The position numbers and the translations under genes are program-made. From Lactarius indigo (Eukaryota; Basidiomycota; Agaricomycetes; Russulales; Russulaceae), in NCBI GenBank assembly GCA_025766275.1, contig JAFKAC010000096.1, positions 152,647-216,646 on the forward strand: 64,000 bases of DNA, read 5' to 3'. Positions 31,751 through 42,725 of the stretch are shown here, piece by piece (the stretch's first letter is position 1; every line of letters starts with the position of its first letter). The notes under the pieces were generated by a model. The model did not search any database. It was not told the origin of the DNA and saw nothing but the letters and a program-made list of their open reading frames with translations.

Positions 31751-32975
31751 CTACAGGTTTGTAATCTGCACCTTGATCGCGCCGCTCTTCACATCTGCGC
31801 TCGTCTCAAACGCACGTACCGCATCTTCGATCGGGAACCGATGCGTCACGAACTTCCTAATATCGCTCAACAAGCCAGCCTCCACGAGCCGTATCGCCTT
31901 TGGCCACGTATTAGCATACCGGTACTGGAACCTGAGGTCCACCTCCCGCGTCGACAGCCGCATGAACGGGAACTGCATCTCGTTCTTCCCGACGCCGACG
32001 ACGAACACGGTCCCGCCAAACCGGACGGCCTGTATCGCAGCTCCGATCGACGCCTCGGCGCCCGTGCACTCAAGCGCGACGTCGGGCTCCGTCCCGCCCA
32101 TGGCCTCGACCACCCGCGCCGCGAGCGCCTCGGGCGCCTCGTCGGGTGTGACCCGCAGAGCACGCACACGGCCCGGCGCAAGCGACTCGGCAAATGCCAG
32201 CCGACCCGCGTCGAGGTCCGTTATGACGAGCGGGTGGGCCCCCGCCGCGCGTGCGCAGAGCAGCGTCGCGAGCCCGATCGGCCCAGCGCCACATATGAGC
32301 GCCGCGTCGCCGAGTCGTAGGTTCGCGCGCTCGACGGCCGCGAGGGCTACTGAGAGCGGCTCGAGGAGCGCGCCGTCCTCGAAGGAGAGGGACGGCGGGA
32401 GCTTGTGGCACCATACTGCCGGGTGGGCGATGTAGCGGCGTAGTAGACCCGGAACGGGCGGCGTGGAGCGGAAGAGGACGCGCTCGCAGCCGTTGTAGCG
32501 GCCTACGAGGCACGGGGCGCAGGTGTGGCATGGGATCCCGGGCTCGATGGCAACTCGGTCGCCTGGTTTAAGATGGGTCACGGATGGATGGACCGCGATG
32601 ATCTATGGAAGGACGATAGTGTCGATCTGGGGGCGATTGGAGAAGCAATCAAGGAAGATATACCTCTCCAGCAGACTCGTGGCCGAGGACATGTTTGTCC
32701 TCGACGATCATCGGTCCGATGCGCCCAGCGTGCCAAAAGTGTACATCAGAACTAAGTTAAGCGAGATGAGATGAGTCGCTCAGAGCACTCAGATCCTAAG
32801 TCGTCACGTACCCGCAGATCCCTGTGCTGCGAATCTCTACAACCACCTCTCCCTTCTCCAGGGCCGCTCCAGATTGGATATCTGCAACCGATGGCTGGGC
32901 CTCGTCGAGCCATAGATTGTGTTTTGGGTCGGTGAATACACCGATGTTTGGCTTAATATTTGAGAGCGACGCCAT
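31751..32975 (-). CDS. Zinc-dependent polyol dehydrogenase (sorbitol/xylitol/L-arabinitol type), 367 aa
   Basis: Medium-chain dehydrogenase that oxidises a sugar alcohol to a ketose with NAD, cytosolic. Three exons join in phase: 32,812-32,975 ([17 protein letters not shown] to GICG), 32,664-32,751 ([21 protein letters not shown]) and 31,751-32,602. Catalytic zinc ligands are the Cys in GICGSDVHFW and the His-Glu of LGHES; structural zinc cysteines are [16 protein letters not shown]. The Rossmann motif is [28 protein letters not shown], near the C-terminus, is close to L-arabinitol 4-dehydrogenase and sorbitol dehydrogenase; I cannot fix the substrate. Both introns have GT-AG ends (GTACGT..TTAG; GTATAT..ATAG). 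Confidence 0.88.
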
Positions 32976-34136
32976 CGTGGTCTGTGGGAGATGAAAAAAC
33001 TCATTTCGTTCCTTTATGTTTTGTGGGCGTGCGAAGCAGATCGAGACCCGTTCACATGATGCACCCAATCTGGCCTGGTACGCCCGCCAGTGCAGTACTT
33101 TATTCCCTCCGTACTGTCAAACATTCCTTGGCCCATTGATATGCACCGTACATTCTCTCGCGCCTCGTCCAAAGTGACATCACCGACTCGGACGCCGTTG
33201 GGTTCAGTGAACTCCACAAATTCCCTTTTTTATTTATCAGATATTCTACCCTTGAGCTTGAGATTCAAGGGCGTTGTCACGATACGTGAATTCTCGTGCA
33301 AGAATATCCGGCGAAGGGAATGCGAATAGAGTAACCTCTCGATCTGACAGCGTCACTCCCCACTCGTTTACATGTTTTTCGGTCGAGGAATGTCGGCTAG
33401 GGAGGGTTGCTGCTGTGAGCCTCATCACTCCTGAACTACTGGCATTCTGGTAGCTAGAGTAAATAGGTCTCCTTTAGGTAGCGTCGTCCGGATATATTTC
33501 TCCCCAGGTGAACCTGTCTAGCACACCTGCGTTTTTCCTGGACCAACGATCCTACGAAGACAAACGACATCGGAAATATCCACGGGGGACACCGTGAATG
33601 AGAGGCTAGAGGGGAGGTAGTGTATCTTGTACGCCGCAAAAAAGCCGAGAGCCATAAGAGCACGCTGATTGTTACGTGCCAGATGGTCATAAGCGCTTGC
33701 GCCGTGGACGCCCCGCCACCTCCGTCGTTGAAAAGGACGGCACTCGCGGTGAATCTACGACGGTCCTGCGGGTCTAGGTCATACTATAACCAAGGAGGAA
33801 GGGGGTAACAAGGGGAGAGATAGGCACGAGTGGGCATTAAACGGTGATGGTGAGCAGGCAAGGGGCATAAAGCGCAGGTCCGAAGAAAGGTCCTTATATA
33901 CGGGCACCGAGGATTCGATCACACGGTAGCTCCCTTGACTAAGCGCTTGAATATGTAAGTGTTCGTGGATGAATTTAACTGGTTGAGGAACCAGGGGCAA
34001 AGTCGTAAGCAGGAACCAGGGATAAATGCGTGAGTTGTGATTTGTCCTACAATGGAGGGTTGAATATACTGTAGAGTAGAAGAAGAGTATGCCATGAACA
34101 ATTTATGGAACCATTTCTAAAGGTCCACCCGATAAT
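32976..34136. other. Intergenic DNA upstream of the dehydrogenase and downstream of COX17
   Basis: About 1.16 kb without a credible frame. It should contain the dehydrogenase promoter. I see no repeat or RNA gene. Confidence 0.4.
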
Positions 34137-34506
34137 CTAGATCTTGAAGCCGAAACCTCGCATGCAGGTTAAGTGCGCCTGCACAAGCTCCTTGCACTTT
34201 TCGTCGACCTCGGACCCGTCGAACTTGAGGAAGCAGTCGTCGCGCGCAGACTTGGTCTGAGGACAAGCACAACAACTGCAGCCGAGAAGAATTCGTTTAG
34301 ATGAAAATAACATAACCGGGAGAGAAGGTGACGTACGGCTTCAGACCTTGTGGATTGAGAGGGTTCTGCGTAGGGTCAGTAGGGTCATACGGGGCCTTCG
34401 CTGGCGGTGGCGTTGGGGCTGGGGACCAAAGGGCAGTGACCTGCGGAACATTAGCCCTCAGTAAATAAAAGAACCCGGCTAGTAGTGTGCTCACTTTTTC
34501 GAGCAT
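34137..34506 (-). CDS. COX17: Cytochrome c oxidase copper chaperone COX17 (84 aa)
   Basis: Delivers Cu(I) to Sco1/Cox11 for assembly of cytochrome c oxidase in the mitochondrial intermembrane space. Three coding exons: 34,495-34,506 (only ATG CTC GAA AAA), 34,337-34,440 and 34,137-34,275, total 255 nt in phase. The protein has the copper-binding Cys-Cys (KPCCACP) and the twin CX9C helices (C-PQTKSARDD-C and C-KELVQAHLT-C), ending GFGFKI. A Pro-rich N-terminus (PAPTPPPAKAPYDP) is typical of fungal forms. The length matches the family (about 70-85 aa). It shares a 191-bp divergent promoter region with RPA34.5. The start exon is the least certain part. Confidence 0.87.
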
Positions 34507-34697
34507 GCCCAGGAACTCTAGTAGTCAAAGCAGAAAGAGGTTCGAAAGGCAGATGATTTATGAGGACAAACGGCGGCTTACTACGACTCGGACAACTTGA
34601 AAGACAGCTCCGGCCATGGTCACGTGTATACACCCGGAATGTTCGGGCCGTTCTGCAAATTGCACCCACGTCCCCCAATAGGGCCCCCTGAAATATA
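34507..34697. promoter_or_regulatory. Shared divergent promoter region, COX17 / RPA34.5
   Basis: Only 191 bp separate the two start codons, so both promoters must lie here or overlap the genes. It contains an ATAAATCATCTGCC-like stretch on the minus side and a CCTGAAATATAATG context just before the RPA34.5 start. No specific factor site is claimed. Confidence 0.45.
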
Positions 34698-35724
34698 ATG
34701 TCGCCACCAACGGCACCCATAACTTCAGCCTCAAGCACAAGATCAAACAAATCGAAGAAGCCAGCAGTAAAGCCCTCAAAAAAGCCTGCGAAAGTCGCAG
34801 CAGCAGCTGCGGCATCGTCCTCGTCCGATGCCGAAGACAGGACGATCGCGCACGAAGAGAGCGTTGACCTGACGGCTGCGTACGTGCCGCCTGCAGGCAG
34901 CGTCCCCGTTTCCTTCGACGCCGACGTCGAATTTGGGGAGTTCGACTACGACGCGGTGAAAGCAGACGAAGGCGCCGAGCTCTGGCTCGTGCGCGCGCCG
35001 ACCGCCGTGCGTCCCACCCCGTTTCCTCATATCTTCCGACGACTGACTGAAAAAAAAAAAAAAAAACAGGTCAAGGCGAAGAACTTACAAGGGATCCAGG
35101 TATTATCGTCTCCGAGCATAGTCGGCCGCGTGGGCGAACTATCGCGCAAGTCCACCGCGTATGATATATGGTCACGATTGTCGCCGTCGTCGTCGTCGTC
35201 TTCTTCTTCCCGCGGTGGTGGCAGCGGAGATCGTCATCAGCCCCATGTCGGCGCGGAGGAGCTCAACGGGCTCTCGGTGCTCCTACCGCGCAAGCGGAAA
35301 GGCGGAAAGCTTTTTCTTGGTGCGTGTGCCCTTACTCGCCCATTTTTCTCTTCCTCTTCTCATCGCGCAACGCGCACTCGTAGCACCGAAACCCATCGCG
35401 CGACATCTCATCGTCGCTGCGCGTCCCGCAGAGCCTACACGGGGCGACGCGGTCTCGGACCCCGCTGCGTTCCAAGACCCCCCGCGCGAGGCGTACCCCG
35501 ACGAGGCGCTCACGCATCGCTTCAGGCCGTATGGTGATCCTGGGGACCCTCCGCCAGCGCCACCCGAAGACCAGATGGATTTGGGTGTCGATGATGATAA
35601 GCACGCCGAGGAGGGAGGCGCGAAGGAAAAAAAGGAAAAAGAGAGGCGCAAAAAGCGGAGAGGGGGCGAAACGGCTGAATCACCCCCAAAGAAGGCGAAG
35701 AAGGCGAAAATGGCCGCTTCATAA
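34698..35724 (+). CDS. Probable DNA-directed RNA polymerase I subunit RPA34.5-like (299 aa)
   Basis: Three exons, 34,698-35,006, 35,070-35,319 and 35,384-35,724, sum to 900 nt in phase. Layout: an Ala/Lys/Ser-rich N-terminus, an acidic core (FDADVEFGEFDYDA), then the ELWLVRAPTAVKAKNLQGIQ block typical of Rpa34/PAF49 family dimerisation modules, a Ser run, LSVLLPRKRKGGKLFLAPKP, and a Lys-rich tail (KEKERRKKRR, PPKKAKKAKM). RPA34.5 pairs with RPA49 and helps Pol I initiate and elongate rRNA transcription in the nucleolus. Assignment rests on this architecture and is moderate. Intron 1 ends with an A16 tract directly before CAG, not a pyrimidine tract. Confidence 0.68.
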
Positions 35725-35885
35725 TTGTCTTTCATCACGCACGCATCTCCGCATCCTCATTTTTTACGCACTCCACAACACAATGATCATGATAAAAATG
35801 CTACGTCGTTCTCTAATAAGATTGCATACAGATTGGATGGGACGGATGATGCGCAAATAAGATTAACGTAAGGCCAGGCCCGCTG

Positions 35886-37714
35886 CTATGCCTCACTTGA
35901 GTGGCTGCGAACGTGCAAGCCAATTGCAGTTGCGAGCTCGAAACAGGCTACAAGTAGGAGTTGACCAACTAAGTCCATAAGGGCCGCGTGGATCGGCAGG
36001 GCGTACATGTCTGGGTCGTACTTGTGCGACCACAGGTAATTAGTCAGAGCATACCCTGCGACCAGGGATATGGCGATCTACGAAAAAGTGAGACGGAACG
36101 CGAGCATTCACGAGAGATATCTCTAAAACTCACGGCAGAGCAGAGGAAGAAGAGTGCGAGTACGGTGAATAGGAACGGCGTGGCGAGCCACGACGACACG
36201 CGCAATATGAAGAAAAAGGCGATCCCAACAGGGATGGAAACGAGGAACAGCACGAACATGACGACGCGCGGACTGGGCTCGTGGTGCGAATGCCCGGAAT
36301 TGGACGGTGCGATGACAGACGCAGCTGCGTGCAACGCCGTTGACAGGCGTGAGACGAAGATGGAGCCCGCGCCGCCGGGAATACCTGTGGAGCATCCATC
36401 AATCAGCGTGAGGGATTATTGCTGTGAACGAAAACGAGGCACGCACCGCCAAAGGCGACGCCGAGAATCGCATAGCCCTCGTAGCGGCTCACGAATGCGT
36501 CTAGCACGATGCCAGATGCGCTGGCGATGACCATCGCGCCGAGAAGCGGCGTCCAGCCTGCGCTGAGCAGTGGCCTGACGTGCTCGTTTCGCCGGACGAT
36601 GGAAGCACACATGATGGCGCCAATGGTGACGGCCGCAACGACGGCGTAGGGCGCTGCGGTGCCGATGCCGAGGGTGAGCACTGTAGACATCGCACCTAGT
36701 AGGGACATGGTGACGAGGTCGCCGAGGCAAGCAGCGATAGGCGGGGCGATGTTATCTGTGGGCGGAACATACATGAACCGTCGCATGAGGCGTAAGAACC
36801 AGGACCGCACCAGGATCACGACCCAGCTTTCGGCAAAGGACAACGAGGCCCGACATGAACGAGCCAAGAAGAATTGCGGAGAGGCAGGAGGAGGACATTG
36901 CGGTGGATGCGACCACCATGAACCTACATAACGTAAATAAATGAGGACGGCGGAGCAGACGGGGAACACATACTCGTTGAACCCGGATTTTGAAGCTCCA
37001 GTTGGTGGTCCTCTGCGTGAGTGATTAAGACCTGGTGTCCGTGAATAATGGAACAGGCTCCTCGTGTCAGGGGACAAGGCTTCCGGAGACTCTACCCCCA
37101 GACCCGGAAAAATCACGCTGAGAAGGAAAGGAAAGCATGCAGCGACGAAGGAGACGACCGCAGCTTGTACCTGGATAAGGGCGAGGTTGCCAAGGATGAG
37201 AGCATTGCGGGTGGTTGGGACGTCGAGGTCACCCATGTTGGCTGCGGTGCCAAGCCTCGCAGAAAGGTTCATCTCTATGTTGCCTTTCAAATTAAGGATA
37301 GCAAGGACTATCGCAATGAGTTCATTGATACTGGTCATCGCGTTCCAGTGCTGTCGCCGCGTGAGAAAAAAGGACAAGGACAAAGAACGAAAGGCCGAAC
37401 GGATATCTTGGCAAATAGCTCGCCAGTGAACAGGAGGCCTATGGTGGTGAACAAGAGTGTCGGTAATGCCTGTGTCTCTATGTTAGCAGATAGATGGACA
37501 GGATACGGAGCTCACTCACCTCGAGGACTATGCTGCCAATCTGCTTCCAAAGTGTTGCAGTCGCAGGTTCCTTGCCCAGCCCGCGCTGCGTCTGTGAATT
37601 TTGAGTGAGCAGTGCACGGACGGCGCCTTGGTCGTCATTGTCGTTGTCGCTGTCGCTGTCGTCATCGTCGTCTGGGAGTTGTTCCAAGTGGCTCATTTCC
37701 ATGTCCGAGTGCAT
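35886..37714 (-). CDS. SLC41/MgtE-family divalent cation (Mg2+) transporter (501 aa)
   Basis: Multi-pass membrane protein moving Mg2+ or related cations. Seven exons join in phase: 37,520-37,714; 37,401-37,469; 36,974-37,350; 36,811-36,923; 36,447-36,755; 36,134-36,384; 35,886-36,077 (1506 nt). The N-terminus is acidic (DDDDDSDSDNDND). The two MgtE-like halves are visible. The first has GLLFTGELFAKIS, LNLKGNIEMNLSARLGTAAN and GNLALIQVQA. The second has NIAPPIAACLGDLVTMSLLG, followed by GGAGSIFVSRLSTALHAAAS, the second-half equivalent of the NLKGN..SARL motif. Hydrophobic segments surround each. Head-to-head with ADA3 (255 bp apart). Confidence 0.87.
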
Positions 37715-37969
37715 GGTGGAGAGAGAGCAGAGTTACCATTTTTGGAGAGAACGGAATCATAGAAGAGCGTGGGAAAGTTACGGACTGGCCGCAAACCTTG
37801 TCGAGTCGAGTCGAGTTTGGCTGTTCCAGCTTCGTTCAACTCGTCCTCTCCGTCGCTTTCCTCACCCTCTCGACGACCCGCGTATTCGTCAGAACCCACC
37901 GCAGCCCCTCCGAAACAACATCGTCTCGGTTGCTAGGCCGCGAGGGACCGCGCGAACCCTCTGGGAACC
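37715..37969. promoter_or_regulatory. Divergent promoter region, SLC41 transporter / ADA3
   Basis: The 255 bp between the two start codons. CT-rich stretches (CGTCCTCTCCGTCGCTTTCC) on the ADA3 side are typical of fungal transcription-start regions. A role is inferred from position. Confidence 0.4.
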
Positions 37970-40287
37970 ATGTCGTCGTCCCTAGTTCAATACCCCTCAG
38001 TGCACCCCTTTCGCTCCCAGATCGTCAAAAACACGCCAGATACCGTCCCTCCGACCGAAGAACTCGAGTCGCTGCAAAAGGACCTTATCGAGCTTCGCAA
38101 GCATACCTTGGAACGTGCCAAGAAGGCTGGTGATGATCTACGGACTATCGAGGAATCTTTCAAGAGACTGAAGGAGAGGGAGAAGGGAAAAGCAAAGGCA
38201 GTCGAGAGAATGAAAAGAGAGTGTGCGTGTTACCTTTCACCGCTCGTCTGTGCTGATCTCACCAACCGAACTCCTCTTCGGCCCCCCTCCTCCCCTTACG
38301 GCGGCTCGGCTCCCCGAACTCTTACCTTACACCGCTCCTTTTGACCCGTTTTGGCACTCCTAACCCTGCGGTCGCCTATTTGCCCAACTCCGTCGCAACT
38401 CGGATGATGTCTCGCCGTTCTGTTCGAACATTGGCTTGGGCCCTTTGCTCTTGACTACCCCTCTCCCGTTACGCGTCACCCACGACCATCAGTCACCCCA
38501 TTTGCCGAATCTAATGATACGCGCGGGAGCTCCCATTCGCAGTCTACTGCGCCCACTCGTTTCTCCTCTCAACCTATCGCCGCGTCTTCCTCTCGCTCTT
38601 CATTGGACGCCCGTAAACCGTGAGTGAATCTTTCTTCTCATCCCATACGATTCTATATCTCCAGTAGTGTGCTGGATGATAAGAGAAAGAAGAAAAAGCG
38701 GAAACGAGACGACGACTCGGACGATGACCTGGGTATCAACTCCCATACTCTCACATATCGACCCGCCGCTCATCGGCTGCCCTCAGAATCTCATAGTGGG
38801 AAAGCCCACAAGCCAACCCCACCACCAGCACAGCATCATCCTCAGCCGTTCATTCCCAAGGCAGCCAAACCCACTGGCTCCTTCGCTAACCTCCCCCAAA
38901 AGGTACGTTCTATTTCTTCGGCAAATCACGTCTCTTACCCACTTTTTGTTGAAGCCACCGTCTGGCCCCGACTTTTCCGTACCCCCAATATCCCAACTCC
39001 TCCAACCTAAACCACCAATACCACCGCCTCCTATACCGGGTCCCAGTAAACCCACAGACGTCATGGAGGATTTTAGCAAGGCTAAGCAACCATCTCAAGT
39101 ACTCGTGAGTACCTTCTACACGAGCATTGAGCCATACCTTCGGCCAATTAGAGAAGAAGACCTCGGCTTTCTCGAATACTCTGGCGACGAAGTAGAGCCC
39201 TATATCATGCCACGGCTTGGGCAACATTATTCCGAACAGTGGGAAGACGAGGATATCGCCTTGTATGATACCGTTCTTCCCCATATACAGGCTATACGCG
39301 CAACGAGCAGTTACGCGCGGCCAGCATCTGTCGCCCCCGTTCCTCGCTGGGACCCGGCAACGCTCAACGACGACGATCTGCTCGTTGAGGAGCGCGGTCA
39401 TGGTCCCCTCACCGAGCGCCTTGTTAGCGCCTTGCTTCCAGTGGAGGATTCTGTCGTTTGGAAGGGTGTTAAAGCCGCGGAAGAAGCGATGGAAGGTCGG
39501 CATGGAGTCGGCGTCGGTACGGCTGCTGGGCGGCAGGTGATCGTGGAAGATCTCGAACGGCGGATCAAGGATAGCCTTAAATATCACAAAATTCTCGAAA
39601 CCAACGTAAGTTCTCCTTGCAGGTTTCAGTGAGTGCATTTGATGACAGTTCTATTAGCCCGACTACACGGACCCGGTAGACGACCCGATCGCGTCTGCCC
39701 TGAGGCAGGCACAACGCGAACTTCGTGCCGTCGTCGCTACGAACAAGGCCCGCAAGGCACGACTTCTCGCAATAGCGAAGGACAGGTTAGGCTACCAGGA
39801 GTACGTCGAGGCTCGCGAGGCGCTCGACAAGAACATCCTCGCGCTGTACACGAAGCTTCAGAAGAAGGACGGACCCAAGGTCTCCAAGAAGAAAAAGGGG
39901 AAGAGCGAGGCGAATGGCGGCGCACCCCTCGTGCCGCCACCTGCGCCCGCCCCTGCGCTCGGCACGTGGCCCGCAGCTGCGGGGCTCGGCCCGGATGAGG
40001 AGAACGATCTGCGGGTGCCAGAGGCGCTCGCGCAGCTCGTGGCCACGCGCCGCCAGTGGGTCGACAGCATTGGTGGGATGTTCGACACGATGGAGGAAGA
40101 GCAGCCTGGGCGTGTGTATGGCCTCCCCGAGCGTAGCATATACGAAGGCCTCGATGCGGACGTCGCGGCGCTACTTGAACGCATGGATGGTGGTGGGGGA
40201 GACACGGCGATGGAGATTGTGAGGCCGGATGACGCAGACAAGGGCAAGGCGCGGGCGGGCACGGACGCGATGGATGTTGACAGCTGA
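37970..40287 (+). CDS. ADA3: SAGA complex subunit ADA3/NGG1 (632 aa)
   Basis: Adaptor of the Gcn5 histone acetyltransferase module (with Ada2) in nuclear SAGA/ADA complexes. Five exons in phase: 37,970-38,222; 38,493-38,619; 38,665-38,902; 38,955-39,605; 39,658-40,287 (1899 nt). Layout: a coiled coil (EELESLQKDLIELRKHTLER), Ser-rich linker, Lys-rich nuclear signal (DKRKKKKRKRDDD), Pro-rich segment, the conserved core FYTSIEPYLRPIREEDLGFL..EYSGDEVEPY, then the C-terminal Ada3 domain (DPIASALRQAQRELRAVVAT). Intron 1 (270 bp) is long for this genome; its ends were picked because GTGCGT at 38,223 restores frame with the acceptor before 38,493, while the nearer GTGTGC gives a stop. Downstream THI20 starts 196 bp later on the same strand. 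Confidence 0.87.
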
Positions 40288-40483
40288 TCGATGGTCGGCC
40301 GGCTTCATGCCCGTGCGGCGTGGGGGTAACGTTATTACTTCAGTGCTTGATTATGTATTTTTGTTTCTTATTCCTTGGGCATTATTCATCGTTACCTCGC
40401 GGGGCACGCGCAATAGGAAAGGAAAGGAGCTAACACCACTCGGCCGCGGGATTCCCACCGAGGATTCGATACATATCATCGTG

Positions 40484-42725
40484 ATGTACCCCTTTCCAGT
40501 AGGCGATAACGGCAGGAGCCCTCCTGCAGTGTTGACGATAGCAGGTTCGGATTCTAGTGGCGGAGCCGGTATCCAGGTATCTCAGGCTTGGGTCACCTCT
40601 CGGGGGTGGCGGCAAGGGCTGACTCGTAGAGCAAGGCAGATCTGAAAACTTTTACGGCACTAGGGTGTTATGGAGCGTCAGTCGTCACCGCGCTCACCGC
40701 GCAAAACACGAAGGGCGTCCAGGGTGTGCACACCGTCCCACCGCAGTTCGTCGAGCAGCAAGTGCGTATATGCTCAAGTCCCCGTGCACCGTCCCCGTAG
40801 ACTGACCCGCGCAGCTCCAGTCCGTCCTCGACGACATCCCCATCGCAGCCATCAAAACTGGGATGCTCTCGACCGCAGGTGTCGTGCATACAGTCGCACG
40901 CGCGCTGCTCGCCCAGCGCAGTGCGCCTCAGCAACAGCGACAACCCCTCGTCGTTATCGACCCAGTTTGCGTCTCGACATCCGGCCACACGCTACTCGAG
41001 CACGACGCGCTCTCCGTGCTCGTCAACGAGCTCCTCCCGCTCGCAACGGTCCTCACGCCGAACATGGACGAAGCCGCGCTGCTCCTCCGCCACTTGAAAA
41101 TCCCGCAGGCGTCCACGAGCATATCGTCGATAGGCGATATGCTGTGCGTGGCGTGCCAGCTGCAGTACGCGGTTGGAGACGGTACAGCCGTACTGCTCAA
41201 AGGCGGGCATTTACCGCGCGGGGGCGTGCGCTTTGCGGATGTTGTCCGGGCGAGCCGCGAAATAGGACCAGTGCCGTTTGGGCTCCGTAGGGTCGAGTGC
41301 GAGGGTATGTTGCTGCATGTCTCCAGCGGGGATAAGGAGTCGCCGGACGCGGGGATCCTGCTTCGGGCCTCTGGGGCGGACCCCACGGCGGCGGCGGACG
41401 TGCCAGTCGTGGTGGACGTCCTGTGTCAGCGGGTTAGTGATGAGGAGGGGAGGTACGTGTGCACGCTGTTCGTGAGGCCGTATCTGGAGTCGGAGAACAC
41501 GCACGGAACTGGGTGCACGCTCAGTGCTGCGCTGGCGTGTGCGCTTGCCCGCGGTGAGCCCCGTGCGTCCTGCATTTTATTTTCTTTCTTCATCTATCGT
41601 TGAGATTTCTCCTCCTCCAGTGGTAGAAGCAGTCAAGTTCGCAACGATGTACACGCACCACAGCATCGCGACTGCGTTCCCTATCGGCAGCGGTCGCGGA
41701 CCGCTGAATCACATGCACCCGCTCCTCCCGCGTCCACTAAATAGGCAGGGACCAGGATTATCGGCCCCTCGCGTGGCTGACATATGATCTAGGCCGACAC
41801 CGAGCGACCCATACCCGCTCGTGAGCATGCTCATCCGTTCCAATGCGGACGTCTGGACACAATACGTCCGACACGATTTCGTGCGCCAATTGGGAGAGGG
41901 AACGCTTTCGCGCGAGCGCTTCGTCCACTTTATCAAGTGCGTCGCAGTGCCCCCCTCCCCCCCTTCTCATTGCCCACTCTTAGGCGGCTCTTTCAGGCAG
42001 GACTATCACTACCTCAAATACTACGCCAGGGCAAACGGGTACAGTACCCCGCTCGTTCTCATCATCGTCTCACGTAGCTTCTAAAAAAAAGACTCCCAGC
42101 CTCCTGGTAGCCAAGTCGTCTGCGTACGCCGATTTTGCGGCGGCTGCAAAGACCGTTCTTGAAGTCGTTAGAGAGAGCGAGATGCATGTTGGGTTTAGCG
42201 CGCAGTGGGGAATCGACCTCGCCGAGCTGGAGAGTACACCAGAGTCGCCCGCGTGCACTGCGTATGGCGCATACATAATGGACGTTGGGATCCAAGGTGT
42301 GTCCAGCCCTTGCAGTGTTTCTATTTCCCCCTCCCCTTAACCTCACGCTCGACAAGGCGATGCGGCGAGCCTTCTGATGGCACTTGCGGCGTGTCTGCTG
42401 GGCTACGGCGAAGTCGGTTTGTGGCTCATGCGGGAGGCGGAGCGACCGCAGAGCTGGGTACAGATCGAGGATAATCCTTACAGAAAGTGGATCGAGGACT
42501 ATGCCGGAGAGGGATACCAAGCTGCGGTCAAGGTTGGGATAGGTGCGTCATGTTGTCTATGTGGCGGTTACAAGAAGGTGGTTATGGGCTTTCTTAGAGC
42601 AAATTGAGGATTTGGCCGCCCACGATCCCCCAACACCAAAGACATTGGAGCACTGGAAAACGATCTGGGGAAGATGCACACGCTTGGAAAAGGGGTTTTG
42701 GGATATGGCTATGGAACTGTCGTGA
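40484..42725 (+). CDS. THI20: Bifunctional HMP/HMP-P kinase and TenA thiaminase II-like protein, THI20 type (592 aa)
   Basis: Thiamine pyrimidine branch enzyme: phosphorylates hydroxymethylpyrimidine to HMP-PP, and the C-terminal TenA part salvages thiamine breakdown products. Nine exons in phase: 40,484-40,576; 40,636-40,761; 40,815-41,553; 41,621-41,744; 41,793-41,936; 41,997-42,038; 42,100-42,296; 42,357-42,542; 42,598-42,725 (1779 nt). Kinase motifs: AGSDSSGGAGIQADLKTFTA, IKTGMLS, DPVCVSTSG, TPNMDEA, LLKGGH and the anion-hole ENTHGTGCTLS. TenA motifs: DYHYLKYYARANG and ACLLGYGEVGLW. An unusual about 80-residue insert lies between LLKGGH and ENTHGTGC. Intron 4 (41,745-41,792) is GC-AG, the only non-GT donor I needed. 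No TPP-riboswitch CTGAGA box was seen upstream. Confidence 0.9.

Noticed and set aside
31841..32531. Long GC-rich frames on both strands over the dehydrogenase
   Set aside because: They are shadows of the GC-rich third exon; the minus-strand frame alone has the dehydrogenase motifs.
40288..40483. Possible thiamine (TPP) riboswitch before THI20
   Set aside because: No CTGAGA-type conserved box or the paired P2-P4 elements could be found in the 196 bp upstream.
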